NCBI GenBank assembly: GCA_002493395.1
Contig: DKYS01000058.1
Span: 14,342-32,261, forward strand
Direction: 5' to 3'
DNA length: 17,920 nt
Source of the DNA: Turicibacter sp. UBA7094
GTDB taxonomy: Bacteria; Bacillota_I; Bacilli_A; MOL361; Turicibacteraceae
Positions 1 to 8,573 of the stretch are shown here, piece after piece. The notes under the pieces were generated by a model, which saw only the letters and a list, made by a program, of their open reading frames with translations, searched no databases and had not been told where the DNA came from. A program made the position numbers and the translations under genes. The first letter of the stretch is position 1. Each line of letters begins with the position of its first letter.

Positions 1-33
1 AAATTTTTCTTAGGAGGATGAATATTGTAAATT

Positions 34-72
34 AAAAAAGATGACTCCTTTAGAAGCTAGAAATCATCTTTT
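34..72 (-). terminator. Possible terminator downstream of pyrD
   Basis: A 9-bp inverted repeat (AAAAGATGA at 36-44, TCATCTTTT at 64-72) is followed on the minus strand by a run of T. The 19-base interior can form a further 4-bp stem (CTTC/GGAG with one G-U pair). It lies about 70 bases past the pyrD stop, so it may end the operon here and leave pyrF and pyrE to be found elsewhere or under another promoter. The large bulge makes it weaker than the other terminators in the window. Confidence 0.5.
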
Positions 73-139
73 AAATTCAGCTTAGCTCGTGTTTTTTTAA
101 TATCCTTGATATAGGTGTTAGATTGAACGCTGGTCCTTT

Positions 140-1051
140 TTACTTATGTGCAAATCCAGTTGCATCACTTAATTTTTCGAATCCATATTTATCTAACACT
201 TCTGGTAGGCGATCAATAATATCCACGCAAGCATAAGGATTAATAAAATTTGCTGTTCCGACCGCAACGGCACTTGCTCCAGCATAGAAGAATTCTAAAA
301 CATCTTCTGCTGTCTCAATTCCCCCCATCCCGATGATTGGAATATTAACTGCTTTATAAACGTCATGAATCATGCGCAGTGCTACGGGTTTAATAGCTGG
401 TCCTGATAATCCACCTGTTCCATTGGCTAAAATAGGCTTCCCTGTTTTCATATCAAAGCGCATTCCAAGTAATGTGTTAATCATCGTAATTCCATCAGCA
501 CCTGCCGATTCAACGGCTTTAGCAATTTCTACAACATTTGTAACATTTGGGGATAACTTAATATAAACAGGAACGCTTGAGACTTCTTTAATCGCTTTTG
601 TTAATTCAGCTGCAACATTCGCATCTGTTCCGAAGGCAATTCCACCTTCTTTAACATTAGGACAAGAAATGTTAATTTCTAAAGCTTTAACATTCGGTGC
701 CTTAGAAATTTTCTTTGCCACGGTTACATATTCGTCTAATGTTTTTCCAGCAACGTTCGCGATAATTGGTAAATCGTATTGTTCTAAAAAGGGTAATTCA
801 TGCTCTATAATCTTATCCACACCTGGATTTTGCAATCCAATCGCATTTAACATTCCACCTGGTGTCTCAGCTACACGTGGCGTAGGGTTTCCTACGCGTG
901 CCTCATCTGTTGCGGCTTTAATCATAATAGATCCTAAGCGAGATAAATCATAATACTCAGCAAATTCTCGACCAAATCCGAAACATCCCGATGCCGGGAT
1001 AACGGGATTTTTCAAACTTAATCCTGGTAATTCAACAGCTAAACGATTCAT
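140..1051 (-). CDS. pyrD: Dihydroorotate dehydrogenase, class 1B catalytic subunit
   Basis: Oxidises dihydroorotate to orotate, the fourth step of UMP synthesis. It is a 303-residue FMN TIM-barrel protein of usual family length. The active-site base is Cys130 in NISCPN, which marks class 1 enzymes; class 2 uses Ser. Other visible motifs are IKLSPN (164-169), the substrate-side INTLLG (191-196) and the FMN phosphate motif GMGGI (241-245) followed by GT at 265-266. The pyrK gene immediately upstream makes it class 1B, which passes electrons to NAD through PyrK. The ATG overlaps the pyrK stop by one base (TAATG) and is preceded by GGGGAGG, so the two subunits are probably translationally coupled. 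It is the last gene of the operon seen here; no pyrF or pyrE follows before the window ends. Confidence 0.97.
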   Translation of the reverse strand: MNRLAVELPGLSLKNPVIPASGCFGFGREFAEYYDLSRLGSIMIKAATDEARVGNPTPRVAETPGGMLNAIGLQNPGVDKIIEHELPFLEQYDLPIIANVAGKTLDEYVTVAKKISKAPNVKALEINISCPNVKEGGIAFGTDANVAAELTKAIKEVSSVPVYIKLSPNVTNVVEIAKAVESAGADGITMINTLLGMRFDMKTGKPILANGTGGLSGPAIKPVALRMIHDVYKAVNIPIIGMGGIETAEDVLEFFYAGASAVAVGTANFINPYACVDIIDRLPEVLDKYGFEKLSDATGFAHK

Positions 1052-1821
1052 TATAATAAAACCTCCCCGAGTTTAAAGACTGGACCTTCTTTACATACAC
1101 GCGCCATTTTCCCGTCATTACGTTGGCATACACAGGCATAACAGGCTCCGATTCCACATGCCATCCGTTCCTCAAATGATAAATATCCTTTTTTAGTTTG
1201 ACCGAATTGTCGCTCGATGGCCTCTAACATAACTTTAGGTCCGCATCCATAAATCCAATCAAATGTTAAATTCTTTTCATTTATTAATTGAACGACGTTG
1301 CCTTTAAATCCTTGACTACCATCCATTGTCGCAATATGGACCTCTGCATAAACCTTAAACTCTTCTTCGTAAAAAACATCGCATGAAGAGGCAAATCCTA
1401 AAACAGCAATGACTTTATTCCCCTTAGCATGTAATCGTTTTGCCATCTCATACATAGGAGGAACGCCAATTCCTCCTCCAACTAAGATAACTGTTTCATC
1501 TTGTTGAATCTCATCTATATCAAAACCAGTTCCAAGAGGTCCTAAAATATTCACTTGCTCTCCTGATTTCTTTTGTGATAAAAGTTTTGTTCCTTCTCCT
1601 TCTGCACGATAAATCATCGTAAACTGATTTAACGTTTGATTAATCTCACAGATTGAAATAGGACGTCTGAGTAAAGGGTAAGCAACCTCATTAATTTTAA
1701 TATTCACAAACTGTCCTGCCTGAAACATTCCTTGAACTAAATCTCCACTTAAAACAATTTCATAAATGTTTTTTGCAATTGATCGTTGGCTAACAATCGT
1801 CATGTTCTGTACTTTACGCAT
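1051..1821 (-). CDS. pyrK: Dihydroorotate dehydrogenase electron transfer subunit
   Basis: Cytosolic iron-sulfur flavoprotein that carries electrons from the FMN of PyrD to NAD+. At 256 residues it is of family length. The ferredoxin-reductase-like fold is shown by the FAD motif RRPIS (52-56) and the NAD-binding VGGGIGVPP (114-122). The C-terminal [2Fe-2S] site has Cys222, Cys227, Cys230 and Cys243 (ACGIGACYACVC then RVCKEGP). The ATG at 1821 follows GAGGGGG at about 9 bases. The gene sits 101 bases after carB, across a stable hairpin at 1871-1897, and overlaps pyrD by one base. Together with pyrD it forms the class 1B heterotetramer known from Lactococcus and Bacillus. Confidence 0.96.
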   Translation of the reverse strand: MRKVQNMTIVSQRSIAKNIYEIVLSGDLVQGMFQAGQFVNIKINEVAYPLLRRPISICEINQTLNQFTMIYRAEGEGTKLLSQKKSGEQVNILGPLGTGFDIDEIQQDETVILVGGGIGVPPMYEMAKRLHAKGNKVIAVLGFASSCDVFYEEEFKVYAEVHIATMDGSQGFKGNVVQLINEKNLTFDWIYGCGPKVMLEAIERQFGQTKKGYLSFEERMACGIGACYACVCQRNDGKMARVCKEGPVFKLGEVLL

Positions 1822-1870
1822 GGCTAACTACCCCCTCTTTTAATTAAACACCTAAACAACTCACTTATTG

Positions 1871-1897
1871 AAAGCGACATCTAGTAGATGCCGCTTT
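1871..1897 (-). other. Intercistronic 12-bp RNA hairpin between carB and pyrK
   Basis: Arms at 1871-1882 and 1886-1897 pair over 12 bases, with one G-U in the minus-strand RNA, around a 3-base loop. The minus-strand sequence after it is TTTCAATAAG, not a clean U-tract, so it is not a convincing terminator. It may shield the carB 3' end from exonucleases, mark a processing site, or lower pyrK-pyrD expression. The structure is visible; its role is inference. Confidence 0.7.
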
Positions 1898-1922
1898 TAT
1901 AAATGAATGAATCCATTATCTA

Positions 1923-4900
1923 TTAGATGGCTGCATCAATAGCGAAGCTCATTGACTCTAATACTTTATAAACCGCACGGGCCGTATCTAATGAAGTCAA
2001 ACATGGAATATTATTTTCAACGGCTTCACGACGAATTAAGAATCCATCTGTAATACGATTCTTTTTACTTACCGAGAAAGTATTAATCACAAATTGAACT
2101 TGTTGCCCACGGATGACATCGAGAACTGTTTTTCCATCTTCTCCTATTTTAGCAATTGGGACGGCCTTGATTCCATTTTCTTGTAATAACTTACATGTTC
2201 CTTTCGTAGAAATCAATTCGTAACCAATCTCAGTTAATTGACGTGCGAGTTCAATCGACTCTTCTTTATCCTTATTTCCAATTGTAAATAAGATACGTCC
2301 ATGGGATGGCATCTTCATTCCAGCAGCTACTAAAGCTTTATATAAAGCTTTTTCTAAAGTACGGTCTTTACCGATTGCTTCTCCCGTTGATTTCATCTCT
2401 GGTCCTAATGAAATATCAACTTTGCGTAATTTTGAGAATGAGAAGACCGGAGCTTTAACATAAACCCCATCAGAATGTGGATGATATCCTGTTTCATATC
2501 CTTGATCAATTAATGATTGTCCTAAAATCGCTTTTGTTGCAATGTTTGCCATCGGAACATTTGTAATTTTACTTAAAAAAGGAACTGTTCGTGATGAACG
2601 AGGATTTACTTCAAGTACAAAGACTTCTTCCTCCCTTGTCACAACAAACTGAATATTTAATAATCCAACAATTGTTAAGCCTCGTGCAATACGTGTTGTA
2701 TAATCGATTAATTTATCCATCACCTCTTTTGATAATGTTTGTGGTGGATAAACAGCCATCGAATCTCCAGAGTGGACCCCAGCACGCTCAATATGTTCCA
2801 TAATTCCAGGAATATACACGTTCTCTCCATCTGAAATCGCATCAACCTCAACCTCTTTACCTGTCAAATAACGATCAATTAAGATTGGGTTATCCCCATT
2901 TTCTTTTAGCGCCTCTTTCATGTAACGTTCAATTTCTATATCGTTATCGATAATTTCCATGGCACGTCCACCCAATACATAAGAAGGACGTAACAATACC
3001 GGATATCCGATGCGATTAGCAATTTCTTTTGCTCCCTCGACTGATTGACAAGTTGCTCCAAGTGGTTGAGGGACTTCTAAATCTTTTAATAATTTTTCAA
3101 ATTGGTCACGATCTTCTGCCCGATCAATATTTTCTAAAGATGTTCCTAAGATTTTAACTCCGCGTTCTTGTAACTTCGATGCTAAGTTAATTGCTGTTTG
3201 TCCTCCAAACTGAACGATAACCCCTTCTGGTTGTTCTAAATCAATAACATGCATTACATCTTCAATTGTTAAAGGTTCAAAATAAAGTTTATCTGAAATA
3301 GAGAAATCGGTTGAAACCGTCTCGGGATTATTATTGATAATAATGGCTTCATATCCTGCTTGTTGAATCGCCATGACACAGTGTACTGTTGCATAGTCAA
3401 ATTCTACCCCTTGACCGATACGAATAGGTCCTGATCCTAGTACAACAACACTTGGTTTTTCTGTACGTTTTGACTCATTAAATGTTTCATACGTTCCATA
3501 GTAGTAAGGTGTTTTTGATTCAAATTCTGCACTACATGTATCTACCATTTTATAGACTGGGATTAATGATTTTTCTTTTCGAAAGTTATACACTGCTAAT
3601 TCAGTCGAGTTCCAGTAATTTGCGATGGTAATATCGGCAAACCCCATTTTTTTAGCTTGACGTAAAATTTCTAAATCCCATGGGTTCTCCTTAATAACTG
3701 ACTCAAAGTCAATAATTCCTTTTAATTTTGTTAAGAAGAATAAATCAATTTTAGTCACTTGATGAATTTCTTCGATTGGTGTGTTTCGACGAATTAATTC
3801 ACTAATCACAAATAATCGTTCATCATCTGCAAATTTTGCTCGATTCCATAACGTCTCATCTGATTCTTTCTTTAAAGATGCTAATTCAATATGATAAACC
3901 TTTGTTTCAAGTGAACGAACAGCCTTTAATAGTGATTCTTCAAAGTTACGCCCAATCGCCATAACCTCTCCTGTTGCCTTCATTTGAGTTCCTAAGCGAC
4001 GATTAGCTGAGTTAAATTTATCGAATGGCCAACGTGGGATTTTAGCAACCACATAGTCTAATGCCGGTTCAAAGCAAGCATAAGAAACACCCGTCACCGG
4101 ATTAATGATTTCATCTAATGTTAAACCAACGGCAATTTTTGCAGCAATTTTTGCAATTGGATATCCTGTTGCTTTTGAAGCTAAGGCCGATGAACGAGAA
4201 ACACGTGGATTTACCTCAATCACATAGTAATTAAAACTATGTGGATCTAAAGCTAACTGAACGTTACATCCCCCTTCAATTCCTAAGGCGCGAATAATTG
4301 TTAATGAAACATCACGTAACATATGATACTCTCGGTCTGCTAATGTTTGAGAAGGTGCGACAACAATTGAATCCCCTGTATGAATTCCGACTGGGTCAAA
4401 GTTTTCCATGTTACAAACAACAATGGCATTATCATTTGCATCTCGCATCACTTCATATTCAATTTCTTTATACCCTGCAATAGATTTTTCAATTAGACAT
4501 TGTGTTACTGGGGATAAGTTTAATCCATTTTCAACCGTTGTACGTAAGCCTGCTTCATCTTCAACGATACCACCTCCTGTTCCCCCTAAAGTAAATGCTG
4601 GTCGAACGATCAGTGGATAACCGATCTCGTTAGCAAAATGAACCGCCTCTTCAATCGTATTAACAATCACTGATTCAGGAATTGGCTGATTTAATTCAAA
4701 CATCAACTCGCGGAACATATCACGATCTTCTGCTTTTTTAATGGCTCCTAAATCTGTTCCTAAAACTTCTACGCCACACTCCGCTAAAATTCCGTCTTCT
4801 GCTAATTCAACCACTAAGTTTAACCCTGTTTGTCCACCGAGTGATGGTAAAACTGCATCTGGACGCTCCTTACGAATAATTTTTCCTAAAAACTCTTTTG

Positions 4901-5108
4901 TTAAAGGTTCCATGTAAACTTTATCCGCCACTTCTGTATCTGTCATAATCGTTGCCGGATTTGAGTTAACTAAAATAACTTCATATCCTTCTTCTTTTAA
5001 AGACTGACACGCTTGTGTTCCGGCATAATCAAATTCAGCTGCTTGTCCTATAATAATTGGTCCTGAACCAATCACTAAAATGCGTTTAATATCTTGACGT
5101 TTTGGCAT
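1923..5108 (-). CDS. carB: Carbamoyl-phosphate synthase large subunit
   Basis: Makes carbamoyl phosphate from bicarbonate, two ATP and the ammonia channelled from CarA. At 1061 residues it is slightly under the usual 1070. Two homologous halves are visible, each starting with a GSGPI.IGQ..EFDYA motif (15-29 and 558-572). ATP-grasp 1 spans about 128-330, with the IEVNPRVSRSSAL block at 297-309. ATP-grasp 2 spans about 665-860, with LEVNPRSSRTVPF at 832-844. The oligomerisation domain lies between, about 400-550. A C-terminal MGS-like allosteric domain runs from about 935, with the STKGT phosphate loop at 967-971; in relatives it binds UMP and PRPP. The ATG follows AGGAGG at 8 bases. It lies 35 bases after carA. 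The setting in the pyr operon indicates the pyrimidine-dedicated enzyme (pyrAB in Bacillus naming). Confidence 0.98.
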   Translation of the reverse strand: MPKRQDIKRILVIGSGPIIIGQAAEFDYAGTQACQSLKEEGYEVILVNSNPATIMTDTEVADKVYMEPLTKEFLGKIIRKERPDAVLPSLGGQTGLNLVVELAEDGILAECGVEVLGTDLGAIKKAEDRDMFRELMFELNQPIPESVIVNTIEEAVHFANEIGYPLIVRPAFTLGGTGGGIVEDEAGLRTTVENGLNLSPVTQCLIEKSIAGYKEIEYEVMRDANDNAIVVCNMENFDPVGIHTGDSIVVAPSQTLADREYHMLRDVSLTIIRALGIEGGCNVQLALDPHSFNYYVIEVNPRVSRSSALASKATGYPIAKIAAKIAVGLTLDEIINPVTGVSYACFEPALDYVVAKIPRWPFDKFNSANRRLGTQMKATGEVMAIGRNFEESLLKAVRSLETKVYHIELASLKKESDETLWNRAKFADDERLFVISELIRRNTPIEEIHQVTKIDLFFLTKLKGIIDFESVIKENPWDLEILRQAKKMGFADITIANYWNSTELAVYNFRKEKSLIPVYKMVDTCSAEFESKTPYYYGTYETFNESKRTEKPSVVVLGSGPIRIGQGVEFDYATVHCVMAIQQAGYEAIIINNNPETVSTDFSISDKLYFEPLTIEDVMHVIDLEQPEGVIVQFGGQTAINLASKLQERGVKILGTSLENIDRAEDRDQFEKLLKDLEVPQPLGATCQSVEGAKEIANRIGYPVLLRPSYVLGGRAMEIIDNDIEIERYMKEALKENGDNPILIDRYLTGKEVEVDAISDGENVYIPGIMEHIERAGVHSGDSMAVYPPQTLSKEVMDKLIDYTTRIARGLTIVGLLNIQFVVTREEEVFVLEVNPRSSRTVPFLSKITNVPMANIATKAILGQSLIDQGYETGYHPHSDGVYVKAPVFSFSKLRKVDISLGPEMKSTGEAIGKDRTLEKALYKALVAAGMKMPSHGRILFTIGNKDKEESIELARQLTEIGYELISTKGTCKLLQENGIKAVPIAKIGEDGKTVLDVIRGQQVQFVINTFSVSKKNRITDGFLIRREAVENNIPCLTSLDTARAVYKVLESMSFAIDAAI

Positions 5109-5143
5109 CGTTATTTCCTCCTAAATCTCTCTCATCCTAAAAA

Positions 5144-6208
5144 TTATTTTAAATTAGCGATAAATCGGTCAAATAAATAGCTTGCATCGTCTGGTCCAGG
5201 TGAGGCTTCCGGATGGTATTGGACAGTAAATGCTTTATAATCTTTATGTTTTAATCCTTCAACTGTATTATCATTTAAGGCCACATGTGTCACCTCAAGT
5301 GGTGTCCCATTAATCGACTCACGGCAAACTTCATATCCATGGTTTTGAGATGTAATATGAACTTTATTTGTTGCTAAGTCTTTTACCGGATGATTACATC
5401 CGCGATGTCCAAACTTCATTTTCTTTGTATCCGCCCCATTTGCCAAAGCAAATAATTGATGTCCCAAACAGATTCCCATTAATGGATATTTCGCTTGAAT
5501 CTCACGAATCATCGGTAACGCCTCAACTACATCTTTTGGATCCCCAGGTCCATTACTTAAAACAACGCCGTGAGGATTTAATTGTGAAATTTGTTCCGCT
5601 GTTGTATGAAACGGAACAACAATAACTTCACATCCTCGTGCCGTTAACTCACGAATAATTCCTTTTTTCGCCCCAAAGTCAACTAAAACAACGCGATGCC
5701 CTTTACCTGGTGCTGAATACACCATTTTTGTTGAAACATGCTCCACATGACGATTTAAAATCGGTGTTGCTTTTAACACTTCTAAAATTTCTTCATCACT
5801 TTTATTAATATCAGCAATCATTCCACGAATAGCCCCGTGTTCACGAATTTTAATCGTTAACGCTCGAGTATCGACATGACATAAACCTGGAACGCCTTTT
5901 ACTTTTAATAACTCACTTAATGTCTTCGTTGAACGCCAGTTTGAAGGAACCTCACAGTACTCTTTTACAATTAAGGCTGACGCTGATGGAGCAAAAGACT
6001 CAAAGTCTTGATCATTAATTCCATAATTCCCAATTAAGGGATAGGTCATTGTGACCATCTGTCCAAAATATGAAGGATCAGACAAAATCTCCTGATAACC
6101 TGTCATCCCCGTATTGAACACGACTTCTCCTATCATTTCATCAAGACAACCAAAAGCTGTTCCTAAAAATACTGTTCCATCTTCTAATACCAATTTACGA
6201 TCATACAT
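5144..6208 (-). CDS. carA: Carbamoyl-phosphate synthase small (glutaminase) subunit
   Basis: Class I glutamine amidotransferase subunit that releases ammonia from glutamine and channels it to CarB. It has 354 residues, which is typical. The N-terminal CarA domain covers about 1-150, with the NTGMTGYQEILSDPSY block at 32-47. The glutaminase domain covers about 170-354. The catalytic triad is visible: Cys247 in GICLGHQ, His332 and Glu334 in YHPEASPGP. The oxyanion-side motif SNGPGDP is at 218-224. The start is well supported by AGGAGG eight bases before the ATG. It lies 15 bases after pyrC and 35 bases before carB, in the middle of the operon. Confidence 0.97.
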   Translation of the reverse strand: MYDRKLVLEDGTVFLGTAFGCLDEMIGEVVFNTGMTGYQEILSDPSYFGQMVTMTYPLIGNYGINDQDFESFAPSASALIVKEYCEVPSNWRSTKTLSELLKVKGVPGLCHVDTRALTIKIREHGAIRGMIADINKSDEEILEVLKATPILNRHVEHVSTKMVYSAPGKGHRVVLVDFGAKKGIIRELTARGCEVIVVPFHTTAEQISQLNPHGVVLSNGPGDPKDVVEALPMIREIQAKYPLMGICLGHQLFALANGADTKKMKFGHRGCNHPVKDLATNKVHITSQNHGYEVCRESINGTPLEVTHVALNDNTVEGLKHKDYKAFTVQYHPEASPGPDDASYLFDRFIANLK

Positions 6209-6223
6209 CTTTTCATCCTCCTA

Positions 6224-7504
6224 TTAATCCATCTTTCCCTCTTGATAAACAATGTTTCCATCAACTAATGTCATAACCGGCCATCCCGCTACACGATATC
6301 CGTTAAAGGGTGTATTTTTTCCTTTTGATAAAAACTGGGTTGAATCAATTTCCATCTCTTTATCTAGGTCAATAATCGTAAGATCTGCAACCGCTCCTAC
6401 TTCTAATTTTCCATAAGGTAAGTTAAATAGTTGGGCCGGTTTTGTACTCATACAGTCGATTAACTGCTTTAAAGTCATCCTTTTTGTTTTAACAAACAGT
6501 GTATACATTAAAGGAAAAGCCGTCTCTAATCCAACAATTCCAAAAGGTGCCGTTTCAATGTCTCGTGCCTTTTCATCCTCATGATGTGGGGCGTGATCTG
6601 TGGCAATCACATCAATCGTTCCATCGAGTAACCCCTCAATGCAAGCTAAGCGATCCTCTTTTGAACGTAAGGGAGGATTCATTTTAAAGTTCGTATCATC
6701 ATCCTTAATATCCATATCACAAAGGACTAAGTGGTGTGGTGAAACTTCGGCTGTTACATGGATTCCTTGTGCTTTAGCAAAGCGAACTAATTCAACACTC
6801 TCTTTTGTACTAATATGACAAATATGATAATGTACGCCTGTTGCTTGCGCCAACATAATATCACGTGCAATTTGTGCGGATTCACTAACTGATAAAATTC
6901 CGCGGTGCCCCTTTGCCTTAGCATATTCCCCATCGTGTAAATATCCACCAAATAGTAAACTATCATCCTCACAGTGAGCAACGATTGGTTTATCCACAGC
7001 CTTCGCACGTTTCATCGCTTGATACATGACGCCAGCCTCTTGAATCCCACGCCCATCGTCTGAGAACCCTAAAATTCTTGTCCCGGCTAGTGCTTCAACA
7101 TCAACAATTTCTTCTCCTCGCTCACCTATTGTAATAGCTGCATAAGGAAAGACACGAACTTTTGCTGATTGCTTTAATAAGTCATTAATGTACGCCACAT
7201 TCTCTAATGAATCTGGTACAGGAATCGTGTTAGCCATCGCCGCAATGGTTGTGTAACCTCCGCGCGCTGCTGCCTTTGTTCCTGTTTCAATGGTTTCTTT
7301 TCGTTCATACCCTGGTTCTCTTAAGTGAACATGAACATCAATTAACCCCGAAGAGACAAGACATCCATCTAAGTCATAAACCGTTGCCTCATCACATTCA
7401 ATCCCTGGCTCCATCTTTAAAATTCTTCCCTCTTTAATTAAAAAATCACACATCATCAGTTCATTCATTTCATTAACAAAACGCCCATTTTTTAAAAGAA
7501 TCAT
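6224..7504 (-). CDS. pyrC: Dihydroorotase, type I
   Basis: Zinc amidohydrolase that cyclises carbamoyl aspartate to dihydroorotate. Numbered from the ATG at 7504 it has 426 residues, the length of Bacillus-type PyrC. Predicted metal ligands are His58 and His60 in HVHLREPG, Asp149/150 in SDDG, His177 in AHCED, His230 in CHIST and Asp303 in ATDHAPH. The C-terminal beta-sandwich motif ADLTIIDLD is present. The reading frame also has a GTG nine bases upstream (7513). I prefer the ATG because GGGAG lies 8 bases before it and the protein then begins MILLKNGR, as family members do. It is separated from pyrB by under 90 bases with no clear terminator. Confidence 0.96.
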   Translation of the reverse strand: MILLKNGRFVNEMNELMMCDFLIKEGRILKMEPGIECDEATVYDLDGCLVSSGLIDVHVHLREPGYERKETIETGTKAAARGGYTTIAAMANTIPVPDSLENVAYINDLLKQSAKVRVFPYAAITIGERGEEIVDVEALAGTRILGFSDDGRGIQEAGVMYQAMKRAKAVDKPIVAHCEDDSLLFGGYLHDGEYAKAKGHRGILSVSESAQIARDIMLAQATGVHYHICHISTKESVELVRFAKAQGIHVTAEVSPHHLVLCDMDIKDDDTNFKMNPPLRSKEDRLACIEGLLDGTIDVIATDHAPHHEDEKARDIETAPFGIVGLETAFPLMYTLFVKTKRMTLKQLIDCMSTKPAQLFNLPYGKLEVGAVADLTIIDLDKEMEIDSTQFLSKGKNTPFNGYRVAGWPVMTLVDGNIVYQEGKMD

Positions 7505-7591
7505 AATCGACACTCCCTACTCCATTTCATTTCTTCATAGTATTTGGCCTTACTATTATTCAGTTGAATTTTAAAACTTTGCTCTCTCTTA

Positions 7592-8479
7592 TTACCCTTT
7601 TAGTGCCCGTTGTAAACAAGCCATTCTAATAAACACACCATTACTCATTTGTTTAAAAATTCGACTTCTCTGACATTCCACAACTTCATCCGCAATTTCA
7701 ACTCCTCGATTAAATGGAGCTGGATGCATAATAATTGCTCCTTTTTTCATCCGTTGTTCCCGGTCCACCGTTAGCCCATATTTTTGATGATAGGCCTCTT
7801 TTGTTAAAATCATTGTTCCATCATGGCGTTCATGTTGCACACGAAGTAACATCATAATATCCATATCTTCTAAAACTTCATCTAACTCTTCCCACTCATA
7901 TCCATCCTCTTGAAATTGTTCTGGAGCAACCAAATGAACCTCCATCCCAAGTCGTGTCATGACTTCAATATTTGTATGTGCAACTCGAGAATGAGCTACA
8001 TCACCGACAATCGCAATTTTTAACCCATCGAAACGATGATATTCTTGATAAATGGTCAATAAATCAAGGAGTGATTGAGTTGGATGATTCCCACTTCCAT
8101 CTCCACCATTTAAAATTGGAATTTTTAGATTCCCAACTAACTCTTCAAAGTAATTATTTTGTGAATGGCGAATAACTACTGCATCTACTCCAATCGCTTC
8201 AAACGTCTTAACTGTATCGTATAACGTTTCTCCCTTTTGAACACTTGAAGCCTGTGCATTAAAATCTAAGGTTTTTAATCCTAACTTTTGTTCTGCCATT
8301 AAAAAAGAATACTGTGTCCGCGTACTCGGTTCAAAGAAAAGATTAGCAACTACACCGCCATTAATCATTGGGATTTCCTTCCCATTAGCGAGATGATTTG
8401 CGAATTCTATTATTTCTAAAATTTCATCAGTTGTAAGATCGGATAGACGTGTTAAATGGTTAATTTGACCCAATTTCAT
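7592..8479 (-). CDS. pyrB: Aspartate carbamoyltransferase catalytic subunit
   Basis: Condenses carbamoyl phosphate with aspartate, the committed step. It has about 295 residues, shorter than the usual 300-310 but with all key motifs (numbered from the upstream in-frame GTG): carbamoyl-phosphate loop FFEPSTRT (49-56), KGET (83-86), GNHPTQ (131-136) and the aspartate-binding HPAPFNRGVEI (253-263). No pyrI regulatory subunit gene is nearby, as in other Firmicutes, so this should be an unregulated trimer. The start is ambiguous: GTG (8482), ATG (8479) and TTG (8473) are in frame and close together. AGGTGAT, a good match to the 16S 3' end, overlaps the first two and would best serve the TTG. I report the ATG as a compromise. 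Confidence 0.95.
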   Translation of the reverse strand: MKLGQINHLTRLSDLTTDEILEIIEFANHLANGKEIPMINGGVVANLFFEPSTRTQYSFLMAEQKLGLKTLDFNAQASSVQKGETLYDTVKTFEAIGVDAVVIRHSQNNYFEELVGNLKIPILNGGDGSGNHPTQSLLDLLTIYQEYHRFDGLKIAIVGDVAHSRVAHTNIEVMTRLGMEVHLVAPEQFQEDGYEWEELDEVLEDMDIMMLLRVQHERHDGTMILTKEAYHQKYGLTVDREQRMKKGAIIMHPAPFNRGVEIADEVVECQRSRIFKQMSNGVFIRMACLQRALKG

Positions 8480-8505
8480 CACCTGTTTTCATTATTTTAC
8501 ATTTT

Positions 8506-8532
8506 AACCTATATTTCTCATAGAAAATGGTT
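8506..8532. repeat. Inverted repeat upstream of pyrB
   Basis: Outer arms AACC (8506-8509) and GGTT (8529-8532) and inner arms TTTCT (8514-8518) and AGAAA (8522-8526) form an imperfect two-part hairpin or operator, ending 14 bases before the AGGTGAT element of pyrB. It is AT-rich, so chance is a real alternative. It could be a protein operator, an RNA structure affecting pyrB translation, or neither. Confidence 0.35.
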
Positions 8533-8533
8533 A

Positions 8534-8557
8534 TAAAAAAATCAGCATAAAAGCTGA
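8534..8557 (-). terminator. Weak intrinsic terminator after uraA
   Basis: On the minus strand a 5-bp GC-containing stem (TCAGC/GCTGA, 8542-8546 and 8553-8557) with a 6-base loop is followed by seven T. It lies between uraA and pyrB. The stem is short, so partial read-through into pyrB-pyrD is likely. A second small hairpin (GGTGTC/GACGCC, 8568-8573 and 8581-8586) encloses the uraA stop codon. I saw no PyrR-type box here, unlike the Bacillus subtilis pyrP-pyrB gap. Confidence 0.6.
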
Positions 8558-8573
8558 CCCTTTTATAGGCGTC

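Noticed and set aside
372..953. Plus-strand open frames inside pyrD, and similar ones opposite carB, carA, pyrC, pyrB, uraA and the flavodiiron gene
   Set aside because: All are antisense or out-of-frame shadows of strongly supported genes, without ribosome binding sites or recognisable protein features.
8460..8492. Ten-codon ORF overlapping the pyrB start in another frame, a possible leader peptide
   Set aside because: No ribosome binding site in front of it and no telling codon content; short ORFs of this size are expected by chance.
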